DNA of 15,386 bases. Source: Comamonadaceae bacterium (GTDB taxonomy: Bacteria > Pseudomonadota > Gammaproteobacteria > Burkholderiales > Burkholderiaceae_C). Positions 1 to 9,200 of this stretch are shown in pieces; within the stretch, counting starts at the first letter, position 1, and every line of letters starts with the position of its first letter. The notes beneath the pieces were generated by a model. It was not told the DNA's origin. It saw nothing but the letters and a program-made list of their open reading frames with translations, and made no database searches. The translations under genes were made by a program, and so were the position numbers. The stretch spans positions 1-15,386 of the forward strand of contig CANHKH010000035.1 of assembly GCA_947460165.1 (NCBI GenBank). Reading direction: 5' to 3'.

Positions 1-270
1 GGGGCCGAGATTGCCGGCAGCATCGTTGTAGCTCGCATTGGTCACCGACACAGCGGCTGTGGAAGCGACTCCTGCCGACCCCGAGGCCGTCAATGTGGCG
101 ATTCGCGTGAGCCCGGTGCCGCTGATGGCGCTCAAGGTGCCTCCCGTGACCACCACATCCCCGCTGACGAAGGTGCTGCCGGGGTCTTCACTGAAGGTGA
201 AGGTGATGGTGGCCGTTTCACCCGTCATCAGCAGCGGTGTGCTGCTTTCAATCGAGACACTGGGCACAAA
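1..270 (-). repeat. U16: Big_12-type Ig unit, cut by the window edge
   Basis: Residues 5039-5128, 90 of about 102 residues. It opens FVPSVSIESSTPLLMTGE, with TATITFTFSEDPGSTF, a GTLSAISGTGLTRIATLT strand and NASYNDAAGNLG before the edge. It is the counterpart of U13; by length about 12 codons of the unit lie beyond position 1. Confidence 0.86.
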
Positions 271-3200
271 GGTGTCAACCACATAGTTGGCGTTGTCTGC
301 CACGGCCGCGTGGGTCAGGGTGGCGTTGCGGGCGCCAGCGGCTTCGGTGAGCGTGCCGCCGTTGAGTGACAAGCTGTTGGCGGCCACGCTGATGCCGTTG
401 GCGTCGCTCAGTGCTGCGTTGGCAGGTACGGTGTATGTGAACACCAAGGCGGTGCTGCCGCTGCCTGAAGCATAGGCAGCTTGCACCGTGGTGCCGCCTA
501 TATTGAGCGCCAATGTAGGCTTGGTACCGGTGGTGTTCACCGTGGCGTCATCGCTCATCGTCACTGTGACGCTCACCGTGTCGCCGGTGCTGAGGCTCTT
601 GACGCTGCCACTGACGGCCCCGCCAATGTCCGAAGTGATGGCCATGCCAGAGACCGTGGGCAACACATTGGTGACCGTGATGGCCACCGCTTGCGCGGCA
701 GAACTGCGCAAGCCGTCGCTGGCCGTGATGGTGATGTCGTAGACGTTGTCGGCCCCAGTGTCCGCAGCGGATTCAAAATCAGGTGCGGTCTTAAATGTGA
801 CGGCACCCGTGTTGACATCGATGTTGAACTTGCTGGAATCGATGCCACCCATCGCGTAGGTGAAAGTCGCGCTGGGGTCCTGATCGGTCGCTGTGGCGGT
901 GTACACCGCCGTGCCGCTTGCTGTTCTTTCTAAGGCTGTAGCGCTTACCCCACTGCTCATGACAGGTGCGTAGTTGTTGGTCCCCAGCAGCTGGAGAGCG
1001 ACATAGTAATTGGCGCTCTCAGGGGCGGCATTGAAGTAAACCAAACCAGGCCCGGAATTTCTGATGGCTGCGTGGCTGGTCGCACCCGTGGAGTCTGCAG
1101 CCAGCAAGACATCCGTTCCCCAAGGCGTTGGGGCTACCCAATTCACTGCGGCGATACCTGAATCGGTCGTCGTGCCGTTGTAGGCATCCCATACTGCCAA
1201 AAGGTCGTCATAGGTGTTGTTGATGGCATTGCTGCCCGCTGACTGGTTGGGTGAAGCCGTGCCTACAGCCGTGCCAGTTCGGTAGCCATCACTGGTGCTC
1301 CCGCCCAGGGTGGGCAAGGCAAGCCGCACACCATTGAGACTGGCGTATCGGTAATCAACGGTGGTGCCTTTGGTCGCCGAGTCGGGATTGAGGACCGTGA
1401 AATCATTGGCGTACTTGAAGATGTCATCCAGCACGTTATGCGTGGTGACGTCGATGCCGCCGTTGAGTGAGCCTGCATTGGAAGTGGTGCCATCGCCGCT
1501 TCGGTCCCAGTAGTAATACCATCTGCCACCGTCCACCTGCACCGGCAGTATCAGTTTGCCAAAGCTGCCCAGGTCAATCACAGAGTTGCTGACAATCGAG
1601 GGCTCGCCCACGATGCTCGCCATCTTGGCGTCGCTGACGGAGTCGGTGGTGGCCACATTGCCTGCCGCATCTCGTGCAAAGCCAGCACTGATGTCTAGGG
1701 TGTCTGCGCCGCCTAGGCTGCCAAAGTAGGCCTTGGCTTCCAGACTGGCCATTTTGGCCTTGGTCAGTGTGATGGACAGCTGCGTGTCGCTCAGCACCTT
1801 GGCCGAAGCGATGTCACCGAGCACAAAAGCGACGTCACTGGTCGTGCTGCTGCCATTGGCGCTGTTGCCGTCAATGTCCCAAATCAGCTTGCTCCAGTCC
1901 AGCCGCGCTTTGATGTCGGTGGTGGCATCCTCGCCAGTCGACAGCAGGGTGTTGTAGTTGGCGCCGTCAACGCTGATCACACCGGTTTGGTAGCCATAGG
2001 CCACCGTCTGGGTGCTGGCGACGCTGGGCGCGGTGGTCACCGTGGGTACGCCATAGTCCACCAGCAAGCTGGGGTTGTTGACCGCGCTGGTGTCCAGCAC
2101 GGTGCCGCCTGCGTCTTTGAGCTCCACGGTCACGACGCCACCATTGGCGGCCGCTCCCGAGAGCGTGGCGCTGGTGCTGAAGGTGACCGTGGTGTCGCCC
2201 GCGCCAATGCTGCTGTCGGTGGCCACGACCACGCCGTTGACCTTGAGATCGGCGCTGCCGCCCGTGGCGGCGCCAGCGGCGATGCTGGCCTGGCCGGTCA
2301 GCGTGGTGTTGCTGGCGTTCAGCGCGTTGGTCGTGACATTGCCGCCCACGGCGGCGACGCTCACGGCGCCGACCAGGCGGGTGTCAAAGCTGAGCGTGGG
2401 TGTGCTGCCTGCGCCGCCGTTGTTGCCCGCCGCATCGGTGTAGCTGGCGCCGGCCACCGTGATGCTGGCCGTGCCGTTGCTCGCGGGGGTGGGCGTGAAG
2501 GTGGCGGTGTAGACCTTGGCGTCACCGGTCGCCGTCAGGGTGCCCAGGGCGCCGCCCGTGGTGGTGATGTCGCCGGCTTCAAAGCCCGTGGGGACTTCGC
2601 TGAAGGTGAAGGTGACAGTGGCAGTTTGCCCTTTGCTCAGCGTGCTGACACTGCTGGTGATGGCCAGCGTGGGCGCCACGGTGTCGGTGGTGTCTATCGC
2701 AATGGCAGGCGTGGTGCCCGCGTTGCCCAACACGCTGCTGACATTGGTGTACTTGCCACTGGCCACGGTGATGCTGGCGTTGGCCGCAGACATGTCAGGG
2801 GTGAAGGTGGCGGTGTAGACCTTGGTGTCGCCGGTGGGGGCCAAGTTGCTCAGCGTGCCACCCGTGGTGGCCACGTCGCCCGCCGAGAAGCCGTAGGGGG
2901 TCTCGCTGAAGGTAAAGCTGATGGTGGCCGTTTGCCCTGCGCTCAGATTGGCGGCGCTGCTGGTGATCGCCAGCGTGGGGCCTGTGCCCGTGCCGTTGTA
3001 GGCGTCCCAAATGGCCAGCAAGTCGCTGTAGCTGGGGTTGTTGGCGTTGCTGCCGTTGGCGGCAGTGACGCTGCCCACCGCGGTGCCGGGTTCAGAGCCC
3101 ACCGCATAGGTGTCGCCCAAAGTGGGCAGCGCCAGCAGCACACCGTTGAGGGTGGCGTAGCGGTAGGTGTCCGAGGTGTCTGAGCCGCTGGGGCGTGTCA

Positions 3201-6200
3201 GGCCGTTGATGTTGTTCGTGAACAAGGCATCCAAGCTGTCATGCGAGACCAAGTCGGTGCCGCCGTTGAGGCTGCCCGTATTGGCATTGCTGCCGTTGCC
3301 GCTGCGGTCCCAGTAGTAGTACCAGTTGCCGTTGTCCACTTGCACGGGGTTGATCAGCAGGCCGCTGGTGCCCAAATCGATCACCAGGTCGCCAGGGATA
3401 AAGCGCACTTCGGCTTGCGACAGGGCGTCGGTGGTGGCCACGTTGCCGGCCAGGTCTTTGGCAAAGCCGGCACCGATGTTGACTTTGTCCAGCGGATGGG
3501 TGACGCTAAAGCCATAGCTGCCCAAGGCCTCTAAGGCGCTGGCCTTGGCGCCGACCAGGGTGATGTCCAGGTGCATGCTGTCGGTGACTTTGGCACTCGC
3601 TATGTCTGACAGTGCAAAGCTCACGTCGGCCGTGGTGGCGCCGTCGCCATTGGTGTCCCAAACCAGTTTGCTCCAATCCAAGCGTGCTTTGACGTCGGTG
3701 CTTGTACTTTCTGTGCCCGACCACAGGGTGTCAAAGTTGGCGCCGGTGATCACCAAGGTGTCACTGGTGGCCCGGTAAGCCACGCTGGTGGCAGTCACCG
3801 TGGGCGCGGTGGTGTCGACCAGGTAGCTGGCGTTGTTGGCCAAGGCGCTAAAGCTCAGCGAGCTGGCAGGGTCTGTGTCTTGCAAAGAGCCACCATTGAG
3901 GCTGATGCTGCCCGCATCGATGCTGATGCCATCGACATCGGTTTGACCCGCCAAGATGGTGTACTGGAACACCAGCGAGGTGCTGTTGCTGCCAGACACA
4001 TAGGCCGCCTGCACCAGCGTGCTTCCAATCAGCAGGCCAATGCTGGGGGTGCCGCCCGTGGTGGTGACCGTGGTCGTCTCGTCCATGGTCACGGTGGCCG
4101 TGACGATATCGCCCGCATTGAGCGTGTTGTTCAGCACGGTGGGCGAAGTCGATGCAATCCCAAGAGCCACGCCGGTCACCGCCGGGCCCACGTTGGTCAC
4201 CGTGATCGCTACCGCTTGGGCAGCAGAGCTGCGCAGGCCGTCAAAGGCAGTCACAGTGATGTCGTAGACGTTGTTGGTGCCTGTGTCTAACTTGTTCTCA
4301 AAATCGGCGGTGGTCTTGAAAGTGACTGCACCCGTGTTGGCGTTGATGTTGAACCTGCCCGCATCGATGCCGCCCAGCGTGTAGCTCATGCCCGCACTGC
4401 CATCTGGGTCTGTGGCCGTGGCGGTGTATGCCGCGCTGCTGCCTTTTTCTGCAAAGCTGGCGGTGGCTGCGCTGCTCACCACGGGAGCATTGTTATTGGC
4501 AATGACTTGCAGGGCCACGTAGTAGCTGGTGGTGTCAGCGGCGGTGTTGACTGCACCTGTGCCCAGCGCCAGGTAGCTGTGTGCAGTCGCAGAGCTGGTG
4601 GTCGAAGCGGACCAATAGTTACCGTTGCCCCAGCCTGTGGGTAGGCCCTGAGCACCCGTGCTTGTTGCGGTGCCGTTGTAGGCGTCCCAGACGGCCAGCA
4701 GGTCGCTGTAGCTGGTGTTGTCCGCATTGCTGCCGTTGGCGGCAGTGGCATTTCCCACCGCGGTGCCGGCTTTAGAGGCCACCGCATAGCTGTCGCCCAA
4801 GGTGGGAAGCGCGAGCAACACACCGTTGAGGGTGGCGTAGCGGTAGGTGTCCGAGGTGTCTGAGCCGCTGGGGCGAATGAGGCCGTTGATGTCTTTGTTG
4901 AACAGCGCGTCCAAGGTGTCGTGATCGGTCGTATCGCTCCCCGCGTTGGTGCGGTCGCCACTGCGGTCCCAGTAGTAATACCAGGTGCCGTTGTCCACTT
5001 GCACGGGGTTGATCAGCAGGCCGGCGTTGCCCAAGTCGATGATCTTGTCGCCAGTGGTAAAGCGCACCTCGGCCAGCGACAGGGCGTCGGTGGTGGGCAC
5101 GTTGCCGGCCAGGTCTTTGGCAAAGCCGACCCCAATGTTGACTTTGTCCAGCACATTGGTCTCGCCAACGCCGTAACCGGTCAGGTTTTCAACGGTGCCG
5201 CCGTTGGCCAGGGTGATGCTCAGGCGCGTGCTGTCGGTCACATAAGCGGTCGAAATGCTTGACTCCGTGAAGCTCGCGTTGGGCGTGGTGGTGCCGTCGC
5301 CATTGGTGTCCCAGACCAATTTGCTCCAATCCAAACGTGCTTTGATGTTGGTGCTTGCGCTTTCAGAGCCCGACAGCAGGGTGTCAAAGTTGGCGCCGGT
5401 GATCACCAGGGTGTCGCTGGTGGCCAAGTAAGCCACGCTGGAAGCGGTCACCGTGGGGGCAGTGGTGTCGACCAAATAGCTGGCGTTGTTGGCCACGGCA
5501 CCAAAGCTCAACGAACTGGCGTTGCCACTGGGTTCGCTGAGGACGCCACCGTTGAGGCTGATGCTGCCGGCAGGCACGCTGATGCCGTCGGTATCGGTTT
5601 GGCCCGCTTGAATGGTGTACTGGAACACCAAAGAGGTGCTGTTGTTGCCGGACACATAGGCCGCCTGCACCGGGGTGGAGCCGATCAGCAGGTCAATGGT
5701 GGGTATGCCGCCTGCGGTGCTGACGGTGGTTAGCTCATTCATCGTCACAGTGACGCTGAGCACGTCGCTCGCATTGAGCGTGTTGCTGGCGGCAGGCACA
5801 CCCGAAGCAGAAGTGAGGGCCACACCGGTGACCGCGGGCAGCACGTTGGTCACCGTGATAGCGACCGCCTTGGCCGCAGAACTGCGCAGGCCGTCAAAAG
5901 CGGTGATGGTGATGTCATAGACGTTGTCTGCACCAGCGTCCAGCTTGTTCTCAAAATTGGGGCTGGAGATAAAGCTCACCGCACCCGTGTTGGTGTTGAG
6001 ACTGAACCGGCCCGCATCGGTGCCGCCCATCGTGTAGCTGACCGCGGTGCCCACACCGTCGGCGTCGCTGGACGTGGCGGTATAGGCTGCGCCACTGCCG
6101 TTTTCGGCAAAGTTCACCGCGGCGGCGCTGGTCACGGCGGGCGCGTAGTTGTTGGCGATGACTTGCAGGGCCACATAGTTAGCGCTGGACTCTGCACTGG

Positions 6201-9200
6201 TGTTCAGGCCCGCACCGGTGTATGGGCTCAGGTAGGCATGCGATGTATCGGTTCCGGCAGTGGTGGCCGACCAGTATTTGCCTGTGCCCCAACCCGCAGG
6301 GATGCCCACCGTGGTGTTCACGCCCAGGGTGGCTGAGCTTCCAGCCATGCCAAGATTGCCGGCGGCATCGTTGTAGCTGGCATTGGTCACAGACACACTG
6401 GCTGTGGAGGGAGTGCCTGCCGATCCTGTGGCCGTCAATGTGGCAGTTCGCGTGAGACCGGTGCCGCTGATGGCGCCCAGGGTGCCGCCCGTGACCACCA
6501 CATCGCCGCTGCCGCCATTCCATGCAAAGGTGGTGTCGGGGTCTTCGCTGAAGGTGAAGGTGATGGTGGCCGTTTCACCCGTCATCAGCAGCGGTGTGTT
6601 GCTTTCAATCGAGACGCTTGGCCCTTGGGTGTCAACCAGGTAGTTGGCGTTGTCTGCCACGGCCGCGTGGGTCAGGGTGGCGTTGCGGGCGCCAGCGCCT
6701 TCGGTGAGCGTGCCGCCGTTGAGTGACAGGCTGTTGGCATCCACGCTGATGCCGTTGGTGTCGGTCAGTGTGACGTTGGCAGGCACTGTGTACGTGAATA
6801 ACAATGCGGTGCTGCCGCTGCCTGAAGCATAGGCAGCTTGCACCGTGGTGCCGCCTATATTGAGCGCCAATGTAGGCTTGTTACCGGTGGTGTTTACCGT
6901 GGTGCCCTCGGTCATCGTGACCGTGACGGTCACCGTGTCGCCGGTGCTCAGGGTCTTGACAAGGCCCGCCCCGACCCCGCCCGTTTGCGAAGTGATGGCC
7001 ATGCCAGAGACCGTGGGCAACGCGTTGGTGACCGTGATGGCCACAGCCTGCGCGGACGATGACCTCAGACCGTCGCTGGCCGTGATGGTGATGTCGTAGA
7101 CGTTGTTCAGATTGTTTGGGCTTGCACCACCATCAGCAGGGCTCTCGAAATTGGGGGAGGTCTTGAAAGTGAGTTCACCGGTGCTTGGATGAAGGGTGAA
7201 GACATTCTGATCGGTACCGCCCAGCGTGTAGGTGATAACACCCAACGCGTCTGGATCGAGCGCGGTGGCGGTGTAGACCGGCGTGGTGGCAAGTGTGTTT
7301 TCTAGCACTGTGGCGGTCGCCGCACTGAGGATCACAGGCGCAAATTTATTGGTGTTGAAAACCTCAAGGGCCCCACTCCAAGAACTTCCATCACTGATCT
7401 GCTGTAAATAACCGCTGTTCACACCGACCCCGATGTGATTACCAGAAGCACCGTTAGGTGTGGCGGAGAGGTAGTAATTTTCTTTCCAACCTGTGGGGGT
7501 ACCGTTTGCTCCGCCATTGGCTCCGCTGGAAGTGACCGACGTTCCGTTGTAGGCATCCCAAACTGCAAGCAAACCGTCGTAGGTGCTGTTGAGGTCGTTG
7601 CTGCCTGTGAATCTATTGGTGGAGTTACCAACAGATGTGGCGCCAGCAAAGTTGCCAACCCAGTTCACCCCAGCGATTGGCAATGCAACTTTGACATCGT
7701 TGAGGGTGGCGAAGCGATATGTCTCGGTCAAGTCAGCGCTTGTGCTTGGATTGGCTGTGGTGAAGTCCGATGCGTATTTGAAAAGCGGGTTCAACTTGGG
7801 CATCCCGGCGACATCAGCGTTGAGAACCACGCGATCCTCACCTGCGGAAGTGCCGTCACCGCTGACGTCCCAGTAATAGAACCACTTGCCACCATCTGCT
7901 TGAACCGGGGCAATGAGTTTGCCGTAGGTGTATGTGTTCCCATTGATGGCACTGACATAGCTGCCCAAGCCAATCGCAGATTCACCCACAATGGTTTCTA
8001 GCTTGGCATTGCTCACCGCGTCAGTGGTGGCCACGTTGCCTGCAGCGTCGCGGGCAAAACCTGCGGTGATGTCTATGCTGTCTGCCGTGCTGCTGGCACT
8101 GCCAAAACCTGACTGGGTCTCCAACGCTGTCATCTTGGCGCTGGTCAGGGTAATGGCCAGCATGGTGCTGCTCAGCACTTTGACCGAGGCGATGTCGTTT
8201 TCCGCAAAAGTGACGTTCGCGGTGGTGGCGTCATCGCCATTGATGTCCCAAACCAGCTTGCTCCAGTCCAGCCGCGCTTTGATGTCGGTGGTGGCATCCT
8301 CACCTGCCGACAGTAGGGTGTTGTAGTTGGCACCAGTGATGCCGATGATTCCTCTGTTGTAGCCATAGACCACGGTTGCGGTGCCGGCGACGCTGGGCGC
8401 GGTGGTCACCGTGGGGGCCACATAGTCCACCAGCAAGCTGGGGTTGTTGACCGCGCTGGTGTCCAGCACGACTCCACCGGCGTCTTTGAGCTCTACCGTG
8501 ACAGTGCCGCCGTTGGCCACGGCCTGCTGGAGTTCTGCGCTGGTGGGACTGCCGTCGCTGGTGCTGAAGGTGGCCGTGGTGTCGCCTGCGCCAATGCTGC
8601 TGTCGGTGGCCACGACCACGCCGTTGACCTTGAGCACGGCGCTGCCGCCTGTGGCTGTGCCTGCTGCAATGCTGGCCTGGCCAGTCAGCGTGGTGTTGCT
8701 GGCATTCAGTGCGTTGGTCGTGGCTGTGCCCCCAGCGGAGGCGACGCTCACGGTGCCGACCAGGCGAGTGTCAAAGCTGAGCGTGGGTGTGCTGCCTGCG
8801 CCGCCGTTGTTGCCCGCGGCATCGGTGTAGCTGGCGCCTGCCACCGTGATGCTGGCCGTGCCATTGCTCAGGGCAGTGGGCGTGAAGGTGGCGGTGTAGA
8901 TCTTGGTGTCACCGGTCGCTGTCAGGGTGCCCAGGGTGCCGCCGGTGGTGGCGATGTCGCTGGCAGTAAAGCCGGCCGGAGGCTCGCTGAACGTGAATGT
9001 CACGGTCGCGGTCTGGCCCTTGCCCAGTGTGCTGGCGCTGCTGGTGATGGCCAGCGTGGGCGCCACCGTGTCGATGGTGATGCTGGGGGTGGTGCCTGCA
9101 TTGCCTGCGATGCCGCTCAGGTTGGTGTATTTGCCGCTGGCCACCATGATGCTGGCGCTGCCCGAAGCCAGGTTAGGGGTGAAAGTGCCGGTGTAAACCT

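Larger units (their letters stand above)
1..2985 (-). repeat. Composite cassette X2 (U14-U15-D3-M6-C5-S5-U16), second copy, cut by the window edge
   Basis: It has the same seven modules in the same order as X1, at offsets of 6,357-6,387 bases. The differences are all in-frame: a linker gain in U14, a six-codon loss in D3, a loop gain in M6 and a four-codon loss in U16 relative to U13. It begins at the same residue of the M module (after AYNGTG) as X1. Confidence 0.65.

Noticed and set aside
1987..3183. A 398-codon plus-strand open frame rich in Gly, Ala and Val
   Set aside because: Also codon-register antisense of U14-U15-D3 and the neighbouring M modules; a composition artefact of GC-rich repeats.
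4476..4961. A 161-codon minus-strand open frame rich in Pro, Thr and Arg
   Set aside because: It lies in a different minus-strand frame from the main gene, overlaps M4 completely and shows no recognisable domain.
6280..6330. The abrupt U13-to-T change as a frameshift or assembly join
   Set aside because: The frame is continuous through the junction and T ends in a normal linker to C3. An assembly error remains possible but nothing in the sequence requires it.
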